NCBI RefSeq assembly: GCF_003254625.1
Contig: NZ_QJRJ01000082.1
Location: forward strand, 62,001 to 126,000
Direction: 5' to 3'
DNA from: Flavobacterium ginsenosidimutans
Lineage (GTDB): Bacteria; Bacteroidota; Bacteroidia; Flavobacteriales; Flavobacteriaceae
DNA length: 64,000 nt
Part shown: piece after piece, positions 7,265 to 15,731 of the stretch
How the letters are laid out: the number at the start of each line of letters is the position of its first letter
How positions within the stretch are numbered: the stretch's first letter is position 1
Made by a program: the position numbers and the translations under genes
Notes under the pieces: generated by a model
What the model was told of the DNA's origin: nothing
Seen by the model: the letters and a program-made list of their open reading frames with translations, nothing else
Database searches by the model: none

Positions 7265-8791
7265 TTATTTCAAATCTGGCTGATAAATTTTAACAGATCC
7301 ATCTCCTTCGCTGCTTACTACTAATAAGCTTCTTTTAGTAGGACTTTTTGAAGCTGGAATAAACAAAATTCCTTCTGGAGCGTCGCCAGTTTTTACTGTT
7401 TGTAAATATTGTGGCGAAGTTGGGTTTGTAGCATCATAAACCATAAATGCATCAGATCTTTCTAAACCAACGAATAAAATGTTTTGATCTCCCATTTTAG
7501 CAGCTACTACAGCTTCTGGCTCAGAACCTTTATCATCACTTCTTTTATCGTCGTAAGTTCCTAATTCGTTAGTTTTTTTGTCAACATCATTTTTACTGTC
7601 AAAAACTATTTTTCCAGTATTTCCGTTCCAGATTGAAAAAGATCTTCCTCCAAAACTTACCATTTGGTCTAAATCTCCGTCACCGTCAGTATCTCCCATG
7701 TCAGTAATAAGATTAAGTCTTCCTAAGTTTGTTTCTAATTTTAAAGTTGTTGCATCAGGAAAAGCAGTTGCGTCCAATGTCATGTCTTTCATACGCTTAA
7801 CATCAGAATAAGCATCATATTCTCTAGCATCTCCTTCATTTGCAGTAACAAAATAAGGAGTATTATTTACTGTAAAATGACTAATTGCATCTGGCATATA
7901 AAGTCCTTTTACTTTCCAAGGATTAAAAGCTACTTTATCGTCTTTATCGTCTTTATCACTCACATCAATTGCATTTTCTGCAGTATTGTAGTCTTTTAAA
8001 CCTAAAGGATAAATTGCAGTGATTGTTTTAGAAGTTAAATCAACTTTTGCCACCCCGTTATTTTCTTGTAAAGTTACCCAAGCCGTTTTTGAATCATCAG
8101 AAATAGTAATGTATTCTGGTTCAATATCCTGAGCAAAGCTATCAGCAAATTTAGAAATTCTGAATCCGTCTTTTGCCAATGTTGTAGCTTGACTACTGAA
8201 AGAACTGAAATCTAAAGTAGTAACCGAGTAAGTGCTAGTTTCAATAATAGAAACCGTTCCGTTTGGATCTTGTGAATAATCTGTATTTGGTTCTCCTTCG
8301 TTAGCAGTCATAATGAATTTTCCGTCAGGAGAAAAAGTAATCATATCTGGTAATGCACCAACCGTAACTTGTTTGATTAAACTATAATCTGAAGTATTGA
8401 AAACAACTACTTTTCCGTTTCCTTGTTTGTTTGCGGTAGATTCTAAAGCAACAGCTAATTTTCCGTCAAATACAGAAACACTGTTTGCAGCACCTTCGTA
8501 AGTTGCTAAATCAATTTTTCCAATTTTAGTTGGTTTTGTCGGGTCAGTAATATCAATAACATCAATTTGATTAACTCCGCTGTTATTTACTGTAAAAAGT
8601 CTTTTTGTTTTTTCGCAATAAGCAGAAATTTCAGCTGCAGCTTCTCCGCCAATCGTAATAGAACCAATTTCTTTAAAAGTTGCTGGGTTCTCGTTTACAA
8701 CAACTTCAGGTTCGTTGTTTGAGTTTTCGTCATTATTACAGCTCGCCATAATAAAAAGCGCTGCAAATAAAGAGATAGATAAATTTTTCAT
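7265..8791 (-). CDS. Choice-of-anchor I-type beta-propeller lipoprotein, 508 residues
   Basis: Exported lipoprotein: MKNLSISLFAALFIMASCNND places the lipidated Cys at residue 18. The body is a beta-propeller of repeated WD-like blades (for example NQIDVIDITDPTKPTKIGKI, DMITFSPDGKFIMTANEGEP, DIEPEYITISDDSKTAWV, PEGILFIPASKSPTKRSLLVV), the arrangement of the family with a choice-of-anchor I domain and of phosphatase-like or esterase-like repeat proteins. Many acidic loops (GDTDGDGDLDQM) suggest calcium sites. A 9-bp tandem repeat in the gene (7934-7960) codes an odd DKDDKDDK insert at about residue 280. Substrate unknown; it has its own promoter and terminator. Confidence 0.85.
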   Translation of the reverse strand: MKNLSISLFAALFIMASCNNDENSNNEPEVVVNENPATFKEIGSITIGGEAAAEISAYCEKTKRLFTVNNSGVNQIDVIDITDPTKPTKIGKIDLATYEGAANSVSVFDGKLAVALESTANKQGNGKVVVFNTSDYSLIKQVTVGALPDMITFSPDGKFIMTANEGEPNTDYSQDPNGTVSIIETSTYSVTTLDFSSFSSQATTLAKDGFRISKFADSFAQDIEPEYITISDDSKTAWVTLQENNGVAKVDLTSKTITAIYPLGLKDYNTAENAIDVSDKDDKDDKVAFNPWKVKGLYMPDAISHFTVNNTPYFVTANEGDAREYDAYSDVKRMKDMTLDATAFPDATTLKLETNLGRLNLITDMGDTDGDGDLDQMVSFGGRSFSIWNGNTGKIVFDSKNDVDKKTNELGTYDDKRSDDKGSEPEAVVAAKMGDQNILFVGLERSDAFMVYDATNPTSPQYLQTVKTGDAPEGILFIPASKSPTKRSLLVVSSEGDGSVKIYQPDLK

Positions 8792-8811
8792 GTGTTAGTT
8801 TTTAGTTTTTG

Positions 8812-8819
8812 CAAAAGTA
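8812..8819 (-). promoter_or_regulatory. -7 box for the beta-propeller lipoprotein gene
   Basis: Reverse-strand TACTTTTG, an exact TAnnTTTG match, 21 bases before the start codon. Confidence 0.55.
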
Positions 8820-8943
8820 ATTCTGAGCTTTCTGTTGAATATTAAGTAGGTATTATTTAATCTTTAACTTAATTTTTGCAGGATATTTATTGTGAAAATA
8901 TAGATGAATTTCAATCAAATGTTTTATAATCCTAACGAATGCT

Positions 8944-8951
8944 TATCTTTG
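8944..8951 (+). promoter_or_regulatory. -7 box for agmatine deiminase
   Basis: TATCTTTG, an exact TAnnTTTG match, 25 bases before the ATG at 8976. The -33 element is not clear. Confidence 0.6.
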
Positions 8952-8975
8952 CACTTTCTAAATTAGAACCTCTTT

Positions 8976-10016
8976 ATGTCAACAAATAATAGAAGATTTC
9001 CAGCAGAATGGGAAAAACAGCAAGGAATTGTATTGTGTTTTCCGCATAACGGTAACGATTGGCCTGGAAAATATGAGGCCGTTCAATGGGCTTTTGTAGA
9101 ATTTATTAAAAAAGTAGCCACTTTTGAAACTGTTTTTTTGGTTGTAGCCGATGAAAAACTAAAAGAGAAAGTTGCCGATATGCTTGAAAGAGCTCGTGTA
9201 AACCTTGAAAATATTTCCTATATTATTCATAAAACCAACAGAAGCTGGATGCGTGATTCAGGACCTATTATTGTAAAAAATGGTTCGAAAAGAGAAGCGT
9301 TGAATTTTAATTTCAACGGCTGGGCAAAATATAAAAACTATCAATTAGACAAATTCGTTCCTGGGAAAGTAGCTGATTTTATTGATGTTCCTCTGACTCA
9401 GGTAATGTATAAAGGAAAACCAGTAATTGTTGAGGGAGGAGCGATTGACGTAAACGGAAAAGGAACTTTATTGACATCTGAAGAATGTTTAATGCATCCT
9501 ACAATTCAGGTTCGTAACGCTGGTTTTACAAAAGAAGATTACGAAGCAGTTTTTAAAGAATATCTTGGAGTTACAAACGTAATTTGGTTAGGAGATGGAA
9601 TAGAAGGGGACGATACTCACGGTCATATCGACGATTTGTGCCGATTTGTAAATGAAGATACTATTGTAACGATTGTTGAAACAGATAAAAATGATTCAAA
9701 TTACAAGCCTTTGCAAGATAATTTGAAACGTTTGCAAAACGCAAAACTAGAAAACGGAAAATCGCCAGTTATTGTAGCATTGCCAATGCCAAAACGAGTT
9801 GATTTTGAAGATTTACGTTTACCAGCAAGTTATGCTAATTTCTTGATTTTGAATAATTGTGTTTTAGTGCCAACTTTTAATGATAGTAACGATCGCGTAG
9901 CTTTAAATATACTTTCTGAATGTTTCCCTGATCGTGAGGTAATCGGAATAAGCTGTATTGATTTCATTTGGGGATTCGGAACATTACACTGCTTAAGCCA
10001 GCAGATTCCTGCTTAA
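8976..10016 (+). CDS. aguA: Agmatine deiminase (peptidyl-arginine deiminase family)
   Basis: 346 residues. It hydrolyses agmatine to N-carbamoylputrescine and ammonia, the step before the amidase at 4590-5480, so the window codes both steps to putrescine. Family motifs are complete: WMRDSGPI (about 88-95), VEGGAIDVNGKGTLLTSEE, the GDGIEGDDTHGHIDDLCRF acid/His motif at about 208-226, and the catalytic Cys C339 in GTLHCLSQQIP at the C-terminus. Most homologues read G-GG-IHC-TQQ at that point; here it is GFGTLHCLSQQ, a small variation that keeps the Cys. Cytosolic, with its own promoter; no terminator hairpin was recognised apart from the repeat region that follows. Confidence 0.92.
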   Translation: MSTNNRRFPAEWEKQQGIVLCFPHNGNDWPGKYEAVQWAFVEFIKKVATFETVFLVVADEKLKEKVADMLERARVNLENISYIIHKTNRSWMRDSGPIIVKNGSKREALNFNFNGWAKYKNYQLDKFVPGKVADFIDVPLTQVMYKGKPVIVEGGAIDVNGKGTLLTSEECLMHPTIQVRNAGFTKEDYEAVFKEYLGVTNVIWLGDGIEGDDTHGHIDDLCRFVNEDTIVTIVETDKNDSNYKPLQDNLKRLQNAKLENGKSPVIVALPMPKRVDFEDLRLPASYANFLILNNCVLVPTFNDSNDRVALNILSECFPDREVIGISCIDFIWGFGTLHCLSQQIPA

Positions 10017-10161
10017 GTTTTTGCCACGAAGACACAAAGGCTCTAGTTTTTTTAGGGTTGCCTTTGTCAGGCTGAGCGAAGTCGAAGACCCACAAAGTTT
10101 TTCGTAAAAGTATTGTGTAAAGATTAATCTCGCAAAGTTTATTATAGTAATAAAAATACTA

Positions 10162-10267
10162 TTTGTCATTTCGACGTAAGGAGAAATCTCCGCAAGCAAC
10201 TCCGCAACAGTAAGCCAATCTTTGTAGAGCTACTCGTGGAGATTTCTCCTTACGTCGAAATGACAAA
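10162..10267. repeat. Palindromic intergenic element, TGTCATTTCGACG type, copy 1
   Basis: Perfect 30-bp inverted arms (10162-10191 and 10238-10267) starting TTTGTCATTTCGACGTAAGG, around a 46-bp centre. The centre of copy 2 at 37273-37372 matches this centre in reverse complement (TTGCGGAGTTNCTT, ACAAAGATTGG), so the two are one element in opposite orientation. The rest of the 10017-10460 spacer has single-arm debris: GGCTGAGCGAAGTCGAAG (10069-10087) and CACAAAG / CGCAAAG strings. I see no gene in it. Confidence 0.85.
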
Positions 10268-10395
10268 AATGAGAAGAAAACTTTGCTTCTTAGCGACTTT
10301 GTGAGATTCAAAACATTTAGAATAAGCCAAACTTAAAAGTGAAATGACAAAAATCATTTCTAATCTTCTTAATCTGTGGCAAAATAAAAAGCATA

Positions 10396-10424
10396 AAAAA
10401 ACCTTGGTGACAGCCAAGGTTTTT
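10396..10424 (-). terminator. Terminator of fahA
   Basis: Stem AAAAACCTTGG / CCAAGGTTTTT with a 6-7 base loop and a T-run on the reverse strand, about 36 bases past the stop. Confidence 0.8.
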
Positions 10425-10460
10425 CTATTTCTATATTTATTCAGATTCTGGATCCGTTCT

Positions 10461-11744
10461 TCATTGTTTAATGAAAGGAGGTAACAATTGGCTAGAAACT
10501 TCTCCAAAACCAATTCTTACTTCAGTATTTTCACAGAATCCACGAATAATAACCGTATCATTATCTTCAATAAATTTACGTTCGCTTCCATCTTTTAATG
10601 TTAACGGATTTTTTCCGCCCCAAGTTAATTCAAGCATTGAACCAAAACTATCAGGCGTTGGACCAGAAATAGTTCCAGAACCCATCATGTCACCAGAATT
10701 TACACGACATCCGTTTGAAGTATGATGAGCCAATTGCTGACACATTGACCAATATAAATATTTAAAGTTTGATTTCGAAACAACAGTTTCCTCTTGATTT
10801 TCAGGTTGTATTGAAACTTCTAAATGAATGTCAAAAGCTTTTTTTCCTTTAGTTTGTAAATAAGGAAGCGGAGACGGATCTTGTTTAGGTCCTTTAGTTC
10901 TAAAAGGCTCCAAAGCATCCATAGTCACAATCCACGGAGAAATTGAAGTTGCAAAGTTTTTAGCTAAGAATGGTCCAAGAGGCACATATTCCCATTTCTG
11001 AATATCACGCGCGCTCCAGTCATTCAATAAAACCATTCCGAAAATATAGTCTTCTGCTTCGTAAGTTGGAATATTTTCACCCATTACGTTAACATCTGTT
11101 GTAATAAAAGCAGTTTCTAATTCAAAATCTACTAAACGAGAAGCTCCGAAAACAGGCGTATCGTGTCCAGCAGGTAAAGTCTGTCCCATTGGTCTGTGAA
11201 CTGGAATTCCTGAAGGCACAATTGTCGAACTTCTTCCGTGATATCCAACTGGAATATGAAGCCAGTTTGGCAATAAAGCATTTTCTGGATCACGGAACAT
11301 TTTACCTACGTTTGTAGCGTGTTCTCTACTCGAATAGAAATCAGTATAATCACCAATTAAAACTGGCAATTGCATCTCTACATCTTCGATTTTAAATATA
11401 ACAATATCTCGGTGTTTTGTTGAATCTCTTAATTGCGGGTTGTTCTCGTCAAAAATATCTGCGATACGATTTCGAACCAGACGCCATGTTTTTTTTCCGT
11501 CAGAAATAAAATCATTTAGCGTATCCTGCATAAACATATCATCGGTTAATTCGATTCCTTCAAAATAGTTCAATTGCTGTAAAGCCCCTAAATCTATGGC
11601 ATAATCGCCAATTCGCGTTCCTACGGTAACGACATTTTCTATAGTAAGAAATACACCGAAAGGAATATTCTGGATGGGGAAGTCGCTATTTTCTGGCACT
11701 TCTAACCATGATTTTCTACTGGTATCGTTGGCAGTTATTGGCAT
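10461..11744 (-). CDS. fahA: Fumarylacetoacetase
   Basis: 427 residues, the usual length. It cleaves 4-fumarylacetoacetate to fumarate and acetoacetate, the last step of tyrosine/homogentisate breakdown. The small N-terminal SH3-like domain (about 15-125) ends before the catalytic FAH fold. Conserved stretches: DFYSSREHATNVGKMFRDP (catalytic His in the REHA motif), PVGYHGRSSTIVPSG, DFELETAF and NDWSARDIQKWEYVPLGPF with the metal-binding Asp/Glu residues, and GDMMGSGTISGP near the end. No other homogentisate-pathway gene is nearby. It is divergent from glyA, and their promoters overlap (11780-11828). Confidence 0.95.
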   Translation of the reverse strand: MPITANDTSRKSWLEVPENSDFPIQNIPFGVFLTIENVVTVGTRIGDYAIDLGALQQLNYFEGIELTDDMFMQDTLNDFISDGKKTWRLVRNRIADIFDENNPQLRDSTKHRDIVIFKIEDVEMQLPVLIGDYTDFYSSREHATNVGKMFRDPENALLPNWLHIPVGYHGRSSTIVPSGIPVHRPMGQTLPAGHDTPVFGASRLVDFELETAFITTDVNVMGENIPTYEAEDYIFGMVLLNDWSARDIQKWEYVPLGPFLAKNFATSISPWIVTMDALEPFRTKGPKQDPSPLPYLQTKGKKAFDIHLEVSIQPENQEETVVSKSNFKYLYWSMCQQLAHHTSNGCRVNSGDMMGSGTISGPTPDSFGSMLELTWGGKNPLTLKDGSERKFIEDNDTVIIRGFCENTEVRIGFGEVSSQLLPPFIKQ

Positions 11745-11779
11745 GTTTAATGTTAATTATTTGTTGAAAAATTACTTGT

Positions 11780-11810
11780 CAAATATATCATAATCTAGCA
11801 GTTTGACAAA
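11780..11810 (-). promoter_or_regulatory. fahA promoter
   Basis: Reverse strand: -33 TTTG (11807-11810), 19-base spacer, -7 TATATTTG (11780-11787), 36 bases before the start codon. It shares the TTTGACAAA centre (11802-11810) with the glyA promoter. Confidence 0.7.
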
Positions 11811-11828
11811 CGTTTTTTTGTATTTTTG
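11802..11828 (+). promoter_or_regulatory. glyA promoter
   Basis: -7 box TATTTTTG at 11821-11828 is an exact match. TTTG at 11802-11805 is the likely -33, with a short 15-base spacer. It shows that the ATG at 11854 is the true start, since the upstream TTG at 11803 lies in the promoter. Confidence 0.65.
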
Positions 11829-11853
11829 CGTGAAATTAACGAAAAACAAAAAA

Positions 11854-13128
11854 ATGCAACGCGACGAACAAATTTTTGATCTTATCCAAGAGGAGAAAGA
11901 AAGACAAATTCACGGACTAGAGCTTATCGCTTCAGAGAATTTTGTAAGTGATGAAGTAATGGCAGCAGCAGGGTCTGTTTTAACTAATAAATATGCAGAG
12001 GGTTATCCTGGTAAAAGATACTACGGCGGTTGTGAAGTAGTTGACGTTATTGAGCAAATTGCGATTGACAGAGCTAAAGAATTATTTGGTGCTGAATATG
12101 CAAACGTACAGCCTCACTCAGGTTCTCAAGCAAATACTGCAGTTTACCATGCGTGTTTAAATCCTGGCGATACTATTTTAGGTTTCGATTTATCTCACGG
12201 AGGTCACTTAACTCACGGTTCTCCAGTAAACTTCTCAGGACGTTTATACCGTCCAGTTTTTTACGGTGTAGATGCTGAAACTGGTCGTTTAGATTATGAT
12301 AAAATTCAAGAAATTGCAACTAAAGAACAGCCAAAATTAATTATCGCTGGAGCTTCGGCTTATTCTCGTGATATGGATTTTGCTCGTTTCAGACAAATTG
12401 CTGACAGCGTAGGAGCAATCTTATTTGCTGATATTTCTCACCCAGCAGGTCTAATTGCAAAAGGATTATTAAACGATCCAATTCCACATTGTCATATTGT
12501 TTCTACAACAACTCATAAAACATTAAGAGGGCCACGTGGAGGTCTTATTTTAATGGGGAAAGATTTTCCAAATCCACAAGGATTAACAACTCCTAAAGGA
12601 GAAATCAGAATGATGTCTTCATTATTGGATTTAGCGGTTTTCCCAGGAAATCAAGGTGGACCATTAATGCATATTATTGCAGCTAAAGCGGTTGCTTTTG
12701 GTGAAGCATTAAAAGATGAATTCTTTACTTATGCAATGCAATTGCAAAAAAATGCAAATGCAATGGCTGATGCTTTCGTAAAAAGAGGTTACAACATTAT
12801 CTCTGGCGGAACTGACAATCACATGATGCTTATTGACTTAAGAAATAAAAATATTTCTGGTAAAGAAGCTGAAAACGCATTAGTAAAAGCTGAAATTACA
12901 GTAAACAAAAACATGGTTCCTTTTGACGATAAATCGCCATTTATCACTTCTGGAATCCGTGTTGGAACAGCTGCAATCACAACTCGTGGTTTAGTTGAAA
13001 AAGATATGGAAACTATCGTAGCTTTAATCGATAAAGTACTTACAGATCATACAAATGAAGATCTTATCGAAGAAGTTGCTGAAGAAGTAAACGAATTAAT
13101 GAGCGAAAGACCGATTTTTGCGTATTAA
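11854..13128 (+). CDS. glyA: Serine hydroxymethyltransferase
   Basis: PLP enzyme interconverting serine and glycine with transfer of a one-carbon unit to tetrahydrofolate; central to one-carbon supply. 424 residues from the ATG at 11854 (MQRDEQIFDLIQEEK), the normal length; the in-frame extension upstream would run into the promoter. Motifs: LIASENFVS, the glycine-rich YAEGYPGKRYYGG, QPHSGSQANTAVY, DISHPAGL, and the PLP lysine in STTTHKTLRGPRGG at about residue 230. A heptamer-array hairpin follows the stop and probably ends the transcript before miaE. Confidence 0.97.
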   Translation: MQRDEQIFDLIQEEKERQIHGLELIASENFVSDEVMAAAGSVLTNKYAEGYPGKRYYGGCEVVDVIEQIAIDRAKELFGAEYANVQPHSGSQANTAVYHACLNPGDTILGFDLSHGGHLTHGSPVNFSGRLYRPVFYGVDAETGRLDYDKIQEIATKEQPKLIIAGASAYSRDMDFARFRQIADSVGAILFADISHPAGLIAKGLLNDPIPHCHIVSTTTHKTLRGPRGGLILMGKDFPNPQGLTTPKGEIRMMSSLLDLAVFPGNQGGPLMHIIAAKAVAFGEALKDEFFTYAMQLQKNANAMADAFVKRGYNIISGGTDNHMMLIDLRNKNISGKEAENALVKAEITVNKNMVPFDDKSPFITSGIRVGTAAITTRGLVEKDMETIVALIDKVLTDHTNEDLIEEVAEEVNELMSERPIFAY

Positions 13129-13131
13129 TTA

Positions 13132-13259
13132 GTTTAAAGTTTAAGGTTTCAAGTTTAAAGTTTTGTAATGCGTAAATAAGCGTATTATGGAACTTTAAAC
13201 TTTTTTTCGTTTAGAAAAGAAACTTGAAACCTGAAACAAAATAAACCTGAAACAAATTA
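13132..13259. repeat. Heptamer array (AGTTTAA / GAAACTT type), inverted
   Basis: Starts 3 bases after the glyA stop: AGTTTAA, AGTTTAA, GGTTTCA, AGTTTAA, AGTTTTG in 7-bp phase, then inverted units (AACTTTAAACTT) and GAAACTT, GAAACCT, GAAACAA. It fills the whole glyA-miaE spacer. Similar GAAAC units recur at 41828-41842 and 43635-43664. Confidence 0.7.
13151..13207 (+). terminator. Terminator-like hairpin inside the heptamer array
   Basis: AAGTTTAAAGTT pairs with AACTTTAAACTT, with an inner AATGCG / CGTATT stem, and T7 follows. Probable glyA terminator made from repeat units. Confidence 0.6.
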
Positions 13260-13265
13260 AAAGAC

Positions 13266-13859
13266 ATGGGCGTATTAAGATTACAATTGCCAACTGACCC
13301 AAGATGGGTAAATATTGTTGAGAAAAACATAGAAGAAATTCTAACGGATCACGCTTGGTGCGAGCAGAAAGCAGCAACAAATGCGATTACAATCATTACA
13401 AATAATTCTGAACATCAGGATTTAGTAAAAGATTTATTGGCTTTAGCCAAAGAAGAAATCGATCACTTTGAACAAGTTCACAATATCATCATCAAAAGAG
13501 GATTAAAATTAGGACGTGAACGTAAAGATGATTACGTAAACGAACTTTACCAATATATGAAAAGAAGCGGAGACGGAAGCCGTGTTTCTGGTCTTGTTGA
13601 AAGATTGTTATTTTCAGCCATGATTGAAGCTAGAAGCTGTGAACGTTTCAAAGTCCTTTCTGAAAATATTAAAGACGAAGAATTAGCTATTTTCTACAGA
13701 GAATTGATGGAAAGTGAAGCCGGACATTACACAACATTCATCACTTATGCTCGTAAATATGGAACAGGAATTGACGTAGAAAAACGCTGGAGAGAATGGT
13801 TAGAATTTGAAGAATCTATCATTACCAATTACGGAAAAGGAGAAACGATTCATGGGTAG
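13266..13859 (+). CDS. miaE: tRNA-(ms2io6A) hydroxylase, MiaE family
   Basis: 197 residues. MiaE is a non-haem di-iron enzyme that hydroxylates the isopentenyl chain of ms2i6A at position 37 of tRNAs reading U-starting codons. The four-helix di-iron fold is visible: AWCEQKAATNAI (first Glu), AKEEIDHFEQVH (E..H pair), LLFSAMIEARSCERF (Glu) and ELMESEAGHYTTF (E..H pair). The start at 13266 (MGVLRLQLPTDPRWV) fits the family. It is transcribed apart from glyA, judging by the array between them. The genes it depends on (miaA, miaB) are not in this window. Confidence 0.9.
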   Translation: MGVLRLQLPTDPRWVNIVEKNIEEILTDHAWCEQKAATNAITIITNNSEHQDLVKDLLALAKEEIDHFEQVHNIIIKRGLKLGRERKDDYVNELYQYMKRSGDGSRVSGLVERLLFSAMIEARSCERFKVLSENIKDEELAIFYRELMESEAGHYTTFITYARKYGTGIDVEKRWREWLEFEESIITNYGKGETIHG

Positions 13860-13865
13860 TTTATT

Positions 13866-14080
13866 TTAGTGTTCAGTGTTCAGTTTTTTGAGTTTTCAGT
13901 CGCAGTCGCAGTTTTCAGTTTTTACGTTTGTCACGTTGAGCGAAGTCGAAACGCTCTCCAATTAGAAACTTTGTGAATCTTAGTGGAATTAAAAAGCGCT
14001 TTTGTAAACGCATGTTAGTAATTGTTCACAAGTTCAAGTTTTTGTTAATCTAAAATCTACAATCTAAATTCTAAAATTCC
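13866..14080. repeat. Mixed short-period repeats between miaE and guaC
   Basis: Three stretches. 13868-13918: AGTGTTC, AGTGTTC, AGTTTTC, AGTCGC, AGTCGC, AGTTTTC units at about 7 bp. 13929-13951: one arm of the TGTCACGTTGAGCGAAGTCGA element. 14047-14080: AATCTAA, AATCTAC, AATCTAA, ATTCTAA in 7-bp phase. No gene seen. Confidence 0.6.
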
Positions 14081-14081
14081 T

Positions 14082-14089
14082 TACATTTG
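14082..14089 (+). promoter_or_regulatory. -7 box for guaC
   Basis: TACATTTG, an exact TAnnTTTG match, 22 bases before the ATG at 14112; it directly follows an AATCTAA heptamer array. Confidence 0.55.
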
Positions 14090-14111
14090 AGAGTAACCAA
14101 AATCTCGAACT

Positions 14112-15152
14112 ATGAGAATAGAAATGGACCTGAAACTAGGATTTAAAGATGTAATGTTTAGACCTAAAAGATCAACACTTAAAAGCAGATCTGAAGTTTC
14201 CCTAGAACAAAATTTCAAGTTTTTGCACAGTACTTCAAGTTGGACAGGAATTCCGATTATGGGTGCTAATATGGATACGGTTGGGACTTTTGAAATGGCT
14301 CAGGTCTTGGCAAAAGAAAAGTTGTTTACAGCGATTCATAAACATTATACTCTAGAAGAATGGAACGCATTTCTTAAGAACGTATCTCCAGATTTTTACG
14401 ATTATATTGCTGTAAGTACAGGAACAGGAAAAGAAGATTTTGAGAAGATTGAAAAAATAATCACTGCAAATCCATTACTGAAATTTATCTGCATTGATGT
14501 TGCTAATGGTTATTCGGAACATTTTGTTCAGTTTTTAAAGAAAACCAGAAAACAATATCCAGACAAAATCATTATTGCTGGAAACGTCGTTACAGGCGAA
14601 ATGACCGAAGAACTATTATTAGCTGGTGCTGATATCGTAAAAGTCGGAATTGGTCCTGGTTCTGTTTGTACAACTCGTGTTAAAACAGGCGTTGGTTATC
14701 CGCAATTATCTGCAATTATCGAATGTGCCGATGCCGCGCATGGATTAGGTGGACATATTATCAGCGACGGCGGTTGCACAACTCCAGGCGATGTTGCCAA
14801 AGCTTTTGGCGCCGGAGCCGATTTTGTAATGTTAGGCGGAATGCTTGCAGGACACACAGAAAGCGGTGGAGAACTAATAGAACTAAAAGGAGAAAAATTC
14901 AAACAATTTTACGGAATGAGTTCTAAAACTGCAATGGACAAACATTCTGGAGGCGTTGCAGAATACAGAGCAAGCGAAGGAAAAACAGTTCAGGTTCCGT
15001 TTAAAGGAGACGTGATTCACACTGTTTTAGATATATTAGGCGGAATTAGAAGCACTTGTACTTATGTAGGAGCTTCAAGATTAAAAGAATTGACTAAACG
15101 AACGACTTTCATCCGCGTAAGCGAACAAGAAAATCAGGTTTTTACAAAATAA
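14112..15152 (+). CDS. guaC: GMP reductase
   Basis: 346 residues. NADPH-dependent reductive deamination of GMP to IMP, balancing guanine and adenine nucleotides. TIM-barrel of the IMPDH/GMPR class without the CBS insert, which separates it from IMP dehydrogenase. Motifs: FKDVMFRPKRSTL at the N-terminus, MGANMDTVG, the active-site loop GIGPGSVCTTRVKTGVGYPQ with catalytic C186, ISDGGCTTPGDVAKAFGAGADFVMLGGM, and FYGMSSKTAM for the flap. It is followed after 2 bases by a GNAT gene, so the two form an operon. Confidence 0.95.
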   Translation: MRIEMDLKLGFKDVMFRPKRSTLKSRSEVSLEQNFKFLHSTSSWTGIPIMGANMDTVGTFEMAQVLAKEKLFTAIHKHYTLEEWNAFLKNVSPDFYDYIAVSTGTGKEDFEKIEKIITANPLLKFICIDVANGYSEHFVQFLKKTRKQYPDKIIIAGNVVTGEMTEELLLAGADIVKVGIGPGSVCTTRVKTGVGYPQLSAIIECADAAHGLGGHIISDGGCTTPGDVAKAFGAGADFVMLGGMLAGHTESGGELIELKGEKFKQFYGMSSKTAMDKHSGGVAEYRASEGKTVQVPFKGDVIHTVLDILGGIRSTCTYVGASRLKELTKRTTFIRVSEQENQVFTK

Positions 15153-15154
15153 AT

Positions 15155-15652
15155 ATGATTAAAATTACCGAAGCATTTGTTGAAGATATTGCTAAAATTC
15201 AAGAAATCGCACACATAACTTGGCCAATAACCTATGGTGAAATTCTAACGGCAGCGCAGTTAGATTATATGTTGGATCTCATTTATTCTGATGAAGCGCT
15301 TTCTAAACAAATTCAGAATAAAGAACAGTTGTTTTATTTGGTTTCAGATTTAGAATCTGTAATTGGTTTTATCGGAATCGAACACAATTATAAAAACGAA
15401 GCGATTACCAAAATCCATAAAATTTACCTTTTGCCAGAAACTCAGGGAAAGGGTTATGGTAAAATAGTTTTTAATTCAATTGAGGAATTGGCTTTAGAAA
15501 ATAAGTCAAAGGAACTTTTATTAAACGTAAATCGCTTTAATACCGCTTTAAATTTCTACAAAAAACTTGGTTTCGAAATTAAAGAAACAGTTGATATTGA
15601 AATTGGAAATGGATATTTGATGGAAGATTATGTTATGGGGAAGAAGATATAG
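15155..15652 (+). CDS. GNAT family N-acetyltransferase
   Basis: 165 residues with the GNAT fold: N-terminal strand and helix (ITEAFVEDIAKIQEIAHITWPITYGEI), beta4 KIHKIYLLPETQGKGYGKIVFNSIEELA carrying the acetyl-CoA loop Q-G-K-G-Y-G (about 100-105), and the beta5-alpha4 unit LLLNVNRFNTALNFYKKLGFEIKE. The opening resembles acetyltransferases that include spermidine/diamine and small-molecule acetylators, but the substrate cannot be read. It starts 2 bases after guaC and shares its transcript; a strong bidirectional terminator follows. Confidence 0.88.
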   Translation: MIKITEAFVEDIAKIQEIAHITWPITYGEILTAAQLDYMLDLIYSDEALSKQIQNKEQLFYLVSDLESVIGFIGIEHNYKNEAITKIHKIYLLPETQGKGYGKIVFNSIEELALENKSKELLLNVNRFNTALNFYKKLGFEIKETVDIEIGNGYLMEDYVMGKKI

Positions 15653-15666
15653 TTCTCTTACATTAT

Positions 15667-15719
15667 AAAAAAAAAAGCAGGTCTTTGAAACTTGATTTTC
15701 AAAGACCTGCTTTTTTTTA
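15667..15719. terminator. Bidirectional terminator
   Basis: Stem AAAGCAGGTCTTTGAAA / TTTCAAAGACCTGCTTT with a CTTGAT-type loop and runs of A and T on both sides. It serves the GNAT gene (+) and the membrane-protein gene at 15732-16211 (-). Confidence 0.9.
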
Positions 15720-15731
15720 TAATGCAGATAA

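Noticed and set aside
10250..10513. An 87-codon reverse reading frame over the end of fahA
   Set aside because: It runs through the right arm of a palindromic repeat, a terminator hairpin and the fahA 3' end; no promoter, no recognisable protein.
11803..11853. Longer GlyA start
   Set aside because: The extra 17 codons cover the -33 and -7 boxes; ATG at 11854 gives the normal 424 residues.
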